Shown here one piece after another: positions 1-8,639 of a DNA stretch of 64,000 nucleotides. A program made the position numbers and the translations under genes. This stretch comes from Aliikangiella sp. G2MR2-5 (lineage in GTDB: Bacteria > Pseudomonadota > Gammaproteobacteria > Enterobacterales > Kangiellaceae). Under the pieces are notes generated by a model. It was given only the letters and a program-made list of their open reading frames with translations, was not told the DNA's origin and made no database searches. The stretch's first letter is position 1. The number at the start of each line of letters is the position of its first letter. The stretch covers positions 124,001 through 188,000 of the forward strand of contig NZ_JADPQF010000008.1 of assembly GCF_015687155.1 (NCBI RefSeq). Reading direction: 5' to 3'.

Positions 1-1298
1 GTCGTGTGGTTGTGGCCGGGCTGGTAATGTACATCCAGTTTTTGTTTGATGTAGTTAACTTTCTTTCCGTTGTATGCTTCAATTGCTTTCTTCACATCCC
101 ACTTTACAATTTGGCTATCCAGGAAGAGGGTGGTGTAAGCATTTCCACGACCGTCAAATGCTGTGTGAAGTGGTCCTAAACCAAGCTCAGGTTCACCGAC
201 AATCGCATCACGCTCCTTGATTTTTCCAGCAAACAGATCGGGGAGCTTTTTGATGGAAACGATGGTTACTGTTGGAGATAGCTTACCATTGGCAACAAAA
301 TATTCACCATCCGGTGAGGTGTTACATCCGTGGGGACTTTTAGGTACAGGAATATATTTTGTGTAGGCGCTATTGGCTTTCTTCCGACCATCAACAACCG
401 GAACTTTTGAATCTCCAATCGTTTGGAACTTACCCGCTTTGATCGCTTTTTCAATGGAATGAATATCAAATACTACAAGCCAGTCTCGTTCATTGCGCAT
501 TGTTTCAGCCAGAGTCACACCTTCTTCCGAGTTGTAGCAGGTGGCAGCAGCAAATCGACCGGTGTAATCTGCGTCCGTATTGTCCAGGTTACCGTCAACA
601 ATGACCTGGAATGCCATTTCCATTTTCTCTGCGTCGATTACATTGAACATGGTGAAGTACTTGGTTGGATCATTCAGATCGCGCCCATCATTCGGTTGCG
701 GAATGCGGAATTCGCCATTGCAGAAAACATATTTGGTATGTGGTACTTTTTGAACACGCAATCCATGGATTGCCTGGACGTTGGGAATGGTCAACATTTT
801 ATCGGTTTTCATCACATCGCAACGGATGCGGGCAACACGCGTATTGAGTTTATCGTTAATGAAAACATATTTACCGTCATAACGACCGTCGGTCATACTC
901 ATATGTGGATGGTGCGCGTCACCGCAAAGTACATCGGCACTATCGCCTTTAATGCGTTTGGACTCATCGGTTAACCCCCAGCCAGTTGCTGACTCAGTGT
1001 TAAATACCGGAATTCGCATTAATTCACGCATTGATGGCAAACCTAATATTCTAACTTCACCCGAATGACCTCCGCTCCAAAATCCGTAGTACTCATCCAG
1101 TTCGCCGGGGCCGACATTATGTTTCGCATCGTGACGCGCTTTATCGGCAGCTTGTGCAAATTGAGCCGGAGTCATTACACCGGTTAAGCCCAGACCAGCA
1201 ACACCTGCTGCTCCGGCGGCTGACGCGCCAAGAAAACCACGGCGACTAATGCCTTTCTTGGTTTCTTCTTGCTCTATTGTTTTGGTTTTCTCGTCCAT
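1..1298 (-). CDS. nosZ: Nitrous-oxide reductase NosZ, N-terminal part (cut by window edge)
   Basis: Reduces N2O to N2 in the periplasm, the last step of denitrification. The open frame runs from an ATG at 1298 off the left edge, giving 432 codons; the C-terminal CuA domain is outside the window. The N-terminus has a twin-arginine signal (SRRGFLGAS followed by an Ala/Gly-rich hydrophobic stretch), as expected for a cofactor-loaded Tat substrate. Family landmarks of the beta-propeller that holds the CuZ cluster are visible: a DAHHPHMS histidine cluster, HGCNTSPDGEYFVANGKLSP, and HYQPGHNH at the very edge. The ribosome site AGGAGA lies just upstream (about 1303-1308). It follows nosR after 79 bp in the same direction, so the two are probably co-transcribed from the FNR-type promoter beyond nosR. 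The family assignment is very secure; whether the 3' part is intact cannot be seen. Confidence 0.95.
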   Translation of the reverse strand, partial: MDEKTKTIEQEETKKGISRRGFLGASAAGAAGVAGLGLTGVMTPAQFAQAADKARHDAKHNVGPGELDEYYGFWSGGHSGEVRILGLPSMRELMRIPVFNTESATGWGLTDESKRIKGDSADVLCGDAHHPHMSMTDGRYDGKYVFINDKLNTRVARIRCDVMKTDKMLTIPNVQAIHGLRVQKVPHTKYVFCNGEFRIPQPNDGRDLNDPTKYFTMFNVIDAEKMEMAFQVIVDGNLDNTDADYTGRFAAATCYNSEEGVTLAETMRNERDWLVVFDIHSIEKAIKAGKFQTIGDSKVPVVDGRKKANSAYTKYIPVPKSPHGCNTSPDGEYFVANGKLSPTVTIVSIKKLPDLFAGKIKERDAIVGEPELGLGPLHTAFDGRGNAYTTLFLDSQIVKWDVKKAIEAYNGKKVNYIKQKLDVHYQPGHNHT

Positions 1299-1377
1299 AT
1301 TACTCTCCTATGATTTAGTAATAATATTGTTTTACATTTACATCCTGATTTTTAGCCGTTTGTGTACGGCAATATTG

Positions 1378-3552
1378 TTAAACTGATTCTGAAATTTCCT
1401 TTATTTCTATGCTTTCCTGCGCACCAACTTTGTCGCCAATTTTCCTCTTTAATTTTTTGCCTTTCTTTTTGGCAATAACCAATGGCGGACAACGATTTTC
1501 GTTTGTATAAGTAACCTGACAATCCAGGCAGTGATGACATTCGTTTGCGTTGATGCTCCCATCAGGATGGATAGCCTGGATTTCGCATTCTTTTGCACAC
1601 AGCTGGCAGGGCTGACCACACTCTGGTCTACGTTTTAGCCAGTCAAATAGCCTTAGTTTGGTCGGAATAGCCAGAGCTGCGCCCAGCGGGCAGATATATC
1701 GACAATAAACTTTACGGGTAAAAATAGAGACAAAAAGTAGCGCCACCGCATAGAGTACAAACCACCACTCTCTCTGGAAGAACAATAGTATTGAGGTTTT
1801 GAATGGCTCAACTTCTGCCAACCTTTCTGCACTCGACATAGACTCTAAAGAAACGCCAAATAACAGTAGAAGAATTAAATATTTGAGTGCCCACAGTCTT
1901 TCATGAACACTGAAGCGCAACTCAAACTGTTTTATTTTGAGCTTACGAGCGGCTTCATTGATGAGTTCCTGTAACGCTCCAAAGGGACATAGCCAGCCAC
2001 AGAATATGCCTCGTCCCCAGAGTAGTATCGTTGCTGCGGTGAAAGTCCAGATGATAAAAAGCATTGGATCCATTAGAAACAGTTCCCAGCGGAAATCCTG
2101 AAACAGTGCCTGGACAAAAGTTAGTACGTTAACAACAGATAGTTGTCCCAGACCGTACCAGCCGATAAATGCAACGGTGTAAACCAAATAGATTCTTCTG
2201 ATATTGTGAAAAAACTTTGGATAGGTAACTAGCCAGTTCTGAAGAAAAATAATGCTGAAAAGTAAAATCAGACTGCTTATAAGGACACCCAGTTGAAAAG
2301 CTTTTTCGTACCAGATTGAAACCCATAGTGGTAAAGGTCTGGCGGCTTCGATTTCTTCCGCGCTCGGGCGCTCAATATAGTTTTCAGGTGTCAGATAAGT
2401 GCCAGAGAAGTTAATAAAGACACTTTCAATTGGACCGACCTGCCGACGAACAAGGAGGTTAAGGTCCCAGCTCAGGCCTGGGTCAAAGTCAAAATGGTCA
2501 CGGATAATGTAGATTGCCATTTCTTCAAAGTCAGGTCGACCTTCAGGATAAATATCCAGTAAGCGGTAGTAATCAAGATCGCGAAAGCTAATATCATCTC
2601 CTTTTTGAGTAATTCCTATGCGATCAAAAATACCCCCTCGAACAAATCCGTTGCCGCGGAATGAGTAGCGACCATTGGCCATCAAAGCTACAGCATGTTC
2701 TCCGGGTTTTAACATTTTCATTAGCCATTGATATTCGCTTTCACCTAGCAGATTTTTTCCGGAGGTTGGCGGGTTAAGGTAGGTGTAATAGAGATCAATA
2801 AAACTATCTGACTTCTCTTGCGGGGCTGCGACATCGACATCGCTGGCTTGCGTATTCACAAAGGCTTTGTCAATATTGCCACGAGTCAGGTGAAGCCTGC
2901 GAATGGTGCCGTTGCCTGTTAGTTCATTCCAGCTAGCCCTGCTAAAAACATTAAGCTTAACTTTGGAAGGAGGGAGTGAGTCTTCTGCCTTTGGTTTGAC
3001 AATTCCCAGCGCAACAGCCACTTCATGTGAAGCGCGCATTATTGTCTCATTGACCACTATCACGGTGACAGTTGCACCGGTGACAGCATCGACCGCAATT
3101 TCATTGTCTGAAACTGAGGCGCTTACCCGGATTTTGTCGGAAACTTTATTGCCGACATATTGTTGTGCAAAATCCTGTAGTTTTTGTTCCGGAATTCCCA
3201 CGAGAAGTATGGGTTCGTGATGTTCGATTACCCAGGCGTACTTGAATGTACCGTCGGAAGATATAGCAACGGCAAGGTTAACCGGTTTTCCTGAATAAGC
3301 AGGTATCTCTACTTGTGAACTGGTTTCAAAAACATAACCGACAGTCTCATCATGAACCACAACTGGCCAGGCTTTTGCTCGGTCGATGTATTTACCAAAA
3401 ACAGCTTGCTCTGAAAAACGCTTGAGAAGAGTTTTCTCTATTTCCTTAGTAAAAGTAGGGTTTTGTGAATTGGGCGAAGTGGTTGCAGCAGTTGTGAAGA
3501 ACAGAAGAGAGAATAAAAAAATCGTTTCTAGCAGGTATTTAACCGGCCTCAT
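1378..3552 (-). CDS. nosR: NosR, FMN-binding/polyferredoxin membrane protein for N2O reduction
   Basis: Membrane flavo-iron-sulfur protein needed for nosZ expression and for electron delivery to NosZ. After a signal peptide there is a periplasmic FMN-binding domain with the covalent flavinylation motif (VTGATVT; Thr near residue 163 counted from my start). Several transmembrane segments follow, with the two polyferredoxin motifs CGWLCPFGALQE and CRYICPLGAALA, and a C-terminal cytoplasmic ferredoxin-like domain with clustered cysteines (CGQPCQLCAKECEI and CHHCLDC). The frame is open back to an ATG at 3594, but I prefer the ATG at 3552. That one has an AAGGA ribosome site 7-8 nt upstream, begins a normal signal peptide (MRPVKYLL), and leaves room for a transcript start set by the FNR box at 3631. 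From there the protein is 724 aa, usual for NosR. Upstream neighbour of nosZ. Confidence 0.95.
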   Translation of the reverse strand: MRPVKYLLETIFLFSLLFFTTAATTSPNSQNPTFTKEIEKTLLKRFSEQAVFGKYIDRAKAWPVVVHDETVGYVFETSSQVEIPAYSGKPVNLAVAISSDGTFKYAWVIEHHEPILLVGIPEQKLQDFAQQYVGNKVSDKIRVSASVSDNEIAVDAVTGATVTVIVVNETIMRASHEVAVALGIVKPKAEDSLPPSKVKLNVFSRASWNELTGNGTIRRLHLTRGNIDKAFVNTQASDVDVAAPQEKSDSFIDLYYTYLNPPTSGKNLLGESEYQWLMKMLKPGEHAVALMANGRYSFRGNGFVRGGIFDRIGITQKGDDISFRDLDYYRLLDIYPEGRPDFEEMAIYIIRDHFDFDPGLSWDLNLLVRRQVGPIESVFINFSGTYLTPENYIERPSAEEIEAARPLPLWVSIWYEKAFQLGVLISSLILLFSIIFLQNWLVTYPKFFHNIRRIYLVYTVAFIGWYGLGQLSVVNVLTFVQALFQDFRWELFLMDPMLFIIWTFTAATILLWGRGIFCGWLCPFGALQELINEAARKLKIKQFELRFSVHERLWALKYLILLLLFGVSLESMSSAERLAEVEPFKTSILLFFQREWWFVLYAVALLFVSIFTRKVYCRYICPLGAALAIPTKLRLFDWLKRRPECGQPCQLCAKECEIQAIHPDGSINANECHHCLDCQVTYTNENRCPPLVIAKKKGKKLKRKIGDKVGAQESIEIKEISESV

Positions 3553-3630
3553 AAACAGATCCTTAAGTTTATTGGATGCGACAAAATGTCGCATGAGTCA
3601 GCATCTTCTGCTTTTTAGATAATATTCACC

Positions 3631-3644
3631 TTGATCTGCATCAA
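3631..3644. promoter_or_regulatory. FNR/DNR-type binding site between nosR and cytochrome b561
   Basis: TTGATCTGCATCAA is a perfect match to the FNR-family half-sites TTGAT-N4-ATCAA. It sits 79 bp before the nosR start at 3552 and 159 bp before the divergent cytochrome b561 start. If activation is class II (site centre about 41.5 bp from the transcript start), nosR transcription would begin near 3596. Rightward transcription would begin near 3679-3683, where TATAAA at 3671-3676 can act as -10. The motif is seen directly; which regulator (FNR, ANR or DNR) uses it is not shown, and none is encoded in this window. Confidence 0.85.
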
Positions 3645-3802
3645 AAGTCGCCACCTTATAGCGAATGTGTTATAAAAAGGTACTAAATAATAAGGCTTTA
3701 CGCTCAGAGCTGAGCAGGGCAGTAAGCAACGAACAACAAATAGACAAAACGAATAAACAACTCGAATAAACAACAGAAAAAGACAACAAAAAGAGGCCGG
3801 CT

Positions 3803-4348
3803 ATGGGAATGAGAAATACCAAGACTCACTACGGGAAATTATCGATTGCGCTGCACTGGATCATGGCGTTACTTATCATCGGGATTATTGCCGTTGGTTT
3901 TTACATGGGGACCATGGAAGATGGTGATCCTAAATGGCAACTATACGGTTATCATAAAGCAACCGGTGTAATCATTTTAGTATTGGCATTATTCCGTTGG
4001 TATTGGGTGTTATCAAATGAGAAGCTATCGGCGCCGGAAGGCTTTACCAAAAAAGATATTGGGCTGGCACATGCCAGTAAGTGGTCACTTATGTTAATGA
4101 TGCTGGTTATGCCTGTTTCTGGTATGGTCATGTCAATAGCAGCCGGAAGAGCCATTAATGTTTTCGGGTTGTTTAAAGTTCCTGCTCTGGCTGAAGCAAA
4201 CCGCCCAATTGCTGGTTTTTTCCACGATGTTCATGAAATATCTGCCTGGATTATTGCTATTCTAGTCGGATTACATATTCTCTTCGCTCTGAAGCACCAC
4301 TTGTTAAACAAAGATGAGACTTTGCTTAGGATTCTTGGTCGAAATTAA
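3803..4348 (+). CDS. Cytochrome b561 (YceJ/CybB family)
   Basis: A 181-aa integral membrane di-heme b cytochrome that probably passes electrons between quinol and a periplasmic partner or oxidant. Four hydrophobic segments are seen (about residues 16-36, 54-72, 90-110 and 147-167). The histidines typical of the family are present: LHWIMA in the first helix, YGYHKATG before the second, FHDVHEIS before the fourth and GLHILFALKHH in the fourth. An AGAGG ribosome site lies 7 nt before the ATG. The gene is divergent from nosR and shares its FNR-type palindrome, which suggests oxygen- or NO-controlled expression and a possible link to anaerobic electron flow; that link is inference. The 5' leader is A/C-rich and contains two CGAATAAACAA copies at 3750-3760 and 3763-3773. 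Confidence 0.9.
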   Translation: MGMRNTKTHYGKLSIALHWIMALLIIGIIAVGFYMGTMEDGDPKWQLYGYHKATGVIILVLALFRWYWVLSNEKLSAPEGFTKKDIGLAHASKWSLMLMMLVMPVSGMVMSIAAGRAINVFGLFKVPALAEANRPIAGFFHDVHEISAWIIAILVGLHILFALKHHLLNKDETLLRILGRN

Positions 4349-4397
4349 GCGCTGTTAAGGCTGACTTCAATACGTAGCGAATAAAAAAGGAAGGGGT

Positions 4398-5471
4398 ATG
4401 GAACAGCAAACAAAACTGGAGCAGCACACACCGCTGCTTCTAACTCTGGCTTCATTGGTCGTTGTTATCGCCGGATTGAAAGTTGCCGCGCCCTTAATAG
4501 CACAATTTTTGATGGCTCTGTTTATTGCTGTGGTGAGTACACCATCAATACGATGGATGGAAAGCAAGCGGATTCCCCGGATGTTAGCGATTGTTATTGT
4601 GCTTATTGCTATCTTGTTATTTGTAACTTTAATCGTGTTTCTTGTCGGAGATTCGGTACAGGATTTCAGTCAAAACAAAGAAGTTTATGCGGCAAAGTTT
4701 CAATCTCAGGTGAATGCACTGACAACCTGGCTAATTAATCTCGGGGTTCCCGCACAGGGTCTGGAGCTCGGCGAGATTGTTAAAAAGCTCGATTTGATGG
4801 CGCTGGTGTCCCGGGTTCTCGGCGGGCTTGGAGTAATCTTTTCTGATTTCTTTGTCATTTTTCTTTCGGTGATTTTTATCCTGAGTGAAATCACCAGCTT
4901 TCCTTCCAAATTTGCCAAGGCATTTTCCGACAGTCAGGAGAAAATGGTTCATGTAAATCATATTCTTGGAAAAATTCGTCACTACTTGGCAATTAAAACC
5001 GCTGCCAGTTTGCTTACCGGATTTTTGGTATCCATTGCCATGGTGATTATCGGTGTCGATTATCCTTTCCTCTGGGGTATGCTGGCATTCCTGCTTAACT
5101 ACATCCCTAATATAGGCTCGATTATCGCCGCGTTACCAGCCGTCATGCTGGCGCTGGTTCAACTGGGACCGGTTGCTGTTTTGTGGACAGCGATTAGTTT
5201 CTTTGCGGTTAATAATTTAGTCGGTAATTACCTTGAGCCTCGCTTCATGGGTAAAATGCTCGGGCTTTCAGCATTTGTAGTATTTCTGTCGTTAATTTTC
5301 TGGGGATGGATTTTTGGAAGTGTAGGCATGTTTTTATCTGTACCACTAACCATGACCATCAAAATCGCACTCGAAACAAACGCCAAAACCCGTTGGCTCG
5401 CAATTATGTTGGGGCCAGAGGTTGAGGAAGAATCTGCCGCCGAAAACGAAGAGCCAACTGGATTAGTTTAA
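4398..5471 (+). CDS. AI-2E family transporter (PerM/YdiK-like permease)
   Basis: A 357-aa polytopic inner-membrane protein of the AI-2E/PerM family (formerly UPF0118). The substrate of most members is unknown; some export autoinducer-2, others move Na+ in exchange for protons. N-terminal helices (about residues 10-45 and 60-85) are followed by a soluble stretch. The C-terminal half is conserved, with the family signatures LLNYIPNIGSIIAALPA and NNLVGNYLEPRFMGK and the run WGWIFGSVGMFLSVPLT near the end. A purine-rich ribosome site (AAGGAAGGGG) precedes the ATG. It begins 49 bp after the cytochrome b561 gene, so read-through is possible. The C-terminus ends in an acidic tail rich in Glu. Confidence 0.88.
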   Translation: MEQQTKLEQHTPLLLTLASLVVVIAGLKVAAPLIAQFLMALFIAVVSTPSIRWMESKRIPRMLAIVIVLIAILLFVTLIVFLVGDSVQDFSQNKEVYAAKFQSQVNALTTWLINLGVPAQGLELGEIVKKLDLMALVSRVLGGLGVIFSDFFVIFLSVIFILSEITSFPSKFAKAFSDSQEKMVHVNHILGKIRHYLAIKTAASLLTGFLVSIAMVIIGVDYPFLWGMLAFLLNYIPNIGSIIAALPAVMLALVQLGPVAVLWTAISFFAVNNLVGNYLEPRFMGKMLGLSAFVVFLSLIFWGWIFGSVGMFLSVPLTMTIKIALETNAKTRWLAIMLGPEVEEESAAENEEPTGLV

Positions 5472-5558
5472 CTTGCCTGCCGTCTATAAGAAGGACTGGA
5501 CTAATAACAGTGATGGAGAAGCTCTCTATTGAACTTACGTTAGATGAGACAAAGTTAG

Positions 5559-7010
5559 ATGAAAGCAAAACAAATGAAACTAGGGTATGTGCTATTTTTA
5601 TTTTGTTCTATTTGTCTATTGTCTGGATTAGAGGCAAGTGAATGGGAACAACAGCATTTCTCTACTGATTTGAATACTGGCGAGCGTGTTAATTATCAGT
5701 CTAACTACACTATATTCAATAGTGAAATTAGACGGAATGCTGCTGGTAAGTATTTTGATAGCTTATTTTCATTTTATAAATCTCCTTCTCTCACAGATTT
5801 TTCTTTCAGATTAACCATCCTCTCTTCGCAAAATAAAGTCCTTTTCGCAGGAGATGCTCCTGAGTTTGATTTGGCTTTCGAAGATCCCAAAACGGGATAT
5901 TTGCTTCTGGTTTCTACTAGCAGTTTGACCGAGCTTCATTTATGGATACTAGATCAAAATGGAAACCTAATATTACGACGCCGAGCGCCATATTTGCAGG
6001 TTGAAGCCTTTCAGGAAATTCAGGATAGTCAACTAACGGGTTATATTTCTGGAAGAGCTGGATTCTTGGGGGAGCCAGAAAAGGAGAGGAATTCAAATGA
6101 TACAGCGAACGTTGAAGAGGAAGTTGAAGTCGAGGAAAAAATAATAGTTTTAGGGTGCGGAAAAATTCCTGTTTGGATGGATTCAGTTGTCGGTTTATCT
6201 GTAGACAACTATGGCCGTGTTTCAGGCATTCATTATTTACTTGATGAAGGTGTGAAGTTTTTTGATCTATATGAATTTGATCTGTTTCGTGGCAAAAAAA
6301 TGTCGACTATTGTTGATAAGGTAGAAATAGAATTTCCGCTAGGATGCCGACCGAATGAAGAGGCTGGTAGTCAGTTTATTGGATTTAGATATTCAAGATG
6401 GTGTGAATCTGAAAATGGTTCAGCCTTTGTTGAACTTTGGGAATATGATCTTAGTGAAGAAACTATTCCTGAAAACGAGAAAGTTCTAAAAAATACTGAA
6501 TTTGATCTATTGCAGGTCGACGACATATACCGTAGTAGTTACGGAATAGTAAAGTTGCATCAAAAAGAAGGGATGTGGTTGCTAGCTAATCTGGAAGAAA
6601 ACTCATTGTCACAATGCAGTTATCATAACGGTAAGCTAAATGGCGACTGTGAGCAGTTTGTTGACGAGGATTACCACGTGGCGCCATTTCGTACCGGGGT
6701 TATTCACGGAGTAGAAAAAGAATTCTGGAATAGTGAGTTGTATTCTTCATGTGAATATCATTCGGGTTATCGAAGTGGCAGCTGTATTTATTTCGATCAG
6801 GCCGAGGTGGAAGAAGAGTGTACTTACTATGGTGAGAGTCGGAGGGGAACTTGTACCCAGTACAATACTTCTACAGGTAAGGTTACTGATATCTGCGAGA
6901 TGCTGGACAGGTTTTACCATGGCGCCTGTACATTTTTTGATGAAAGCGGAACGGTTAAGCGAGTAATTTATTATCAGTTCGATGAAGAAGTTTGGAGTAG
7001 GGAAGAGTGA
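5559..7010 (+). CDS. Secreted protein of unknown function with C-terminal Cys-paired MORN-like repeats
   Basis: A 483-aa protein with a signal peptide (hydrophobic core LGYVLFLFCSICLLSGL, cleavage near LEA-SEW). The middle is beta-rich and acidic, and I recognise no domain in it. From about residue 350 there are repeats of 22-25 residues that resemble MORN repeats (Tyr/His-Gly...Gly...aromatic). Four carry the exact spacing C-x10-C with Gly two positions before the second Cys: 353/364, 398/409, 421/432 and 446/457. A degenerate copy without cysteines fits between the first and second. Paired cysteines in an exported protein suggest disulfide pinning of each repeat; this is inference. The start is uncertain: ATG 5559 or ATG 5574, neither with a good ribosome site. 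The surrounding DNA looks more AT-rich than the housekeeping blocks. Confidence 0.75.
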   Translation: MKAKQMKLGYVLFLFCSICLLSGLEASEWEQQHFSTDLNTGERVNYQSNYTIFNSEIRRNAAGKYFDSLFSFYKSPSLTDFSFRLTILSSQNKVLFAGDAPEFDLAFEDPKTGYLLLVSTSSLTELHLWILDQNGNLILRRRAPYLQVEAFQEIQDSQLTGYISGRAGFLGEPEKERNSNDTANVEEEVEVEEKIIVLGCGKIPVWMDSVVGLSVDNYGRVSGIHYLLDEGVKFFDLYEFDLFRGKKMSTIVDKVEIEFPLGCRPNEEAGSQFIGFRYSRWCESENGSAFVELWEYDLSEETIPENEKVLKNTEFDLLQVDDIYRSSYGIVKLHQKEGMWLLANLEENSLSQCSYHNGKLNGDCEQFVDEDYHVAPFRTGVIHGVEKEFWNSELYSSCEYHSGYRSGSCIYFDQAEVEEECTYYGESRRGTCTQYNTSTGKVTDICEMLDRFYHGACTFFDESGTVKRVIYYQFDEEVWSREE

Positions 7011-7242
7011 GCATTGTTAGATTTAAATAACTGTTAAACTGAAAGTTCATTTTTTATGCGGGAGATATAAAATTTTAAATTAAATTTACTCTTTGATTCC
7101 TTCGGTAGAAATATCTCTTTATGAAATCTAATGAAATATATTTTCTCTCCTCGGACCATCTATTACAGTCTCCTTTCCAAATAGTTGTTAGAATTTTGTC
7201 TGGTTTAATAAATTCAATAAGAAAACTAACAAGGAAGAATAA

Positions 7243-8205
7243 ATGGAAACCAAGGCCAATCCTGAAGTAGAGTCAGCTGATTCGTCAAATACAGCAGATA
7301 CTATTCAAAGTTCTATAGTGAAGAAATTAATGGCTGAAGAGACTGCCAAAAAAGAATCGATACCATCTGGCTCCGTTGGCACAAATAACGCTCAGCAGCT
7401 GTTGAAAGATATGGGGTTAGAAGAATCTGAGCTGGTGGATATTTTACTGGCGCACCGAGACAGGGCCGGAAAAGCTATGCCGACAGTAATGAACTCTGTC
7501 AAAGATAATGCTGTGGCGCAAGTTAAGCAATTTGGAGCTTCTACTATTGCATCAATGATTGCCATTTTAATTGCAGTCGTTACGCCTATTATTCTGAACT
7601 CCCAGTTTGCACAGGATATTGCAGAAACAATTGCCGATATTCGAAAGCAGCTTCCGAATGAAGCAGATGATTTGCTTATGAGTCAAGTGACAGATTTATC
7701 CAGAAACAATCAAGCTTTAATCACTAAGATTTCTACAGAGCAGAGACTGCTGCAGGCGCAAAATATGGAGTTTTCTAAAGGTGAGCAAGCATTTAAAGAT
7801 GAGTATAAGCAAGTGACCCAAAAGCTTGTAGAGATAGAAAGTCAAAGCAAGAATTTAACAGACTCGTTAGTAAAAAAGATTGAAGAATTGGAGGGCAGAA
7901 TAGGGACTAAAAATGATAAACCTAACTACGCGCTACTGAAACAACTATCAAATTTAATCAGTGAAGGTGAAAAGCTGGTATTAAATCAGGCTGAAAAATC
8001 TGAGCGTTGGTTTAAGCGAGCTTTCTATACTGTCCAAGGGTTGCAGAAAGAGGCATTTAATCAACAGCTAAAAACGCATGTGGCGGTTTTAAAGTCGATT
8101 GCTGAAAAAGATGAGGGATATAAAGAGTTCAATAAACGCAAAGAGGAAGCATTAATTGTCCTTGATGCGCTGAGCTCTCTGGTGAATGCGGCGATTATTC
8201 GATAG
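7243..8205 (+). CDS. Membrane-anchored coiled-coil protein of unknown function
   Basis: A 320-aa protein I do not recognise. The first 80 residues are polar and Ser/Glu-rich with no signal peptide. One hydrophobic helix lies at about 99-118 (ASTIASMIAILIAVVTPIIL). It is followed by a long helical, heptad-like region at about 125-225 rich in Gln, Lys, Glu and Leu, and a helical C-terminal domain. The arrangement suggests a cytoplasmic N-terminus, one membrane pass and a coiled-coil stalk on the other side. An AAGGAAG ribosome site lies 6-7 nt before the ATG, so the start is good. It stands alone, 232 bp after the MORN-like gene, in the same AT-rich accessory stretch. No function is proposed. 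Confidence 0.75.
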   Translation: METKANPEVESADSSNTADTIQSSIVKKLMAEETAKKESIPSGSVGTNNAQQLLKDMGLEESELVDILLAHRDRAGKAMPTVMNSVKDNAVAQVKQFGASTIASMIAILIAVVTPIILNSQFAQDIAETIADIRKQLPNEADDLLMSQVTDLSRNNQALITKISTEQRLLQAQNMEFSKGEQAFKDEYKQVTQKLVEIESQSKNLTDSLVKKIEELEGRIGTKNDKPNYALLKQLSNLISEGEKLVLNQAEKSERWFKRAFYTVQGLQKEAFNQQLKTHVAVLKSIAEKDEGYKEFNKRKEEALIVLDALSSLVNAAIIR

Positions 8206-8310
8206 CACGTGCTGATCAGGGGAACGCTACATCAAGGCGGTATTCACATAGAGGCCTGCGCAAATTTCGTTTCTTAACTTAAAACTATCGACTCTAAGGA
8301 GATATGCGTC

Positions 8311-8478
8311 GTGCAAGATGAAGAAAATGATGAAAACTGGCACGATGAATGTCGAAACAGAATTTATCAGCTTGCGGTTCGAACCATGAAAAGATTGAAA
8401 ACTAGTGGCATTTGTCGAATGGTTAGATTCAAAAGTAATAAATTAGGTAGTCAGCGATATTTAGATCAGCTAGCTTAA
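8311..8478 (+). CDS. Small hypothetical protein (55 aa, GTG start)
   Basis: A short frame of 55 codons starting with GTG at 8311 and ending with TAA at 8476-8478. A strong AAGGAG ribosome site sits at 8296-8301, about 9 nt before the GTG. An ATG at 8304 lies too close to that site and reads into a stop after five codons. The product has an acidic N-terminus (DEENDENWHDE) and then a basic helix-like part rich in Arg and Lys (RTMKRLKTSG, RMVRFKSN). It is not similar to anything I know. The strong ribosome site in an otherwise empty 434-bp gap is the main support, so this is a candidate gene, not a certain one. Confidence 0.45.
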   Translation: MQDEENDENWHDECRNRIYQLAVRTMKRLKTSGICRMVRFKSNKLGSQRYLDQLA

Positions 8479-8639
8479 TCGCTTGTTCTGCGTTTAATTA
8501 ATATGCTAGTAATTGCATGCTCAAGATTTAGTAAATGTATTGCTAGAAGAGTTTGGATTGCCAAAATATTGTATGAATATCATTTCAAGCTAACACAGAC
8601 GCTATTTTAATGAGATCATAGTTTGCCTGGTTATAAAAT

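Noticed and set aside
1378-3594. Longer NosR start at 3594
   Set aside because: It would put a charged 14-residue extension before the signal peptide, lacks a good ribosome site and would lie at the predicted transcript start.
5512-5641. 43-codon frame overlapping the start of the MORN-like gene
   Set aside because: It has no ribosome site, lies mostly inside the 483-aa gene in another frame and has unremarkable composition.
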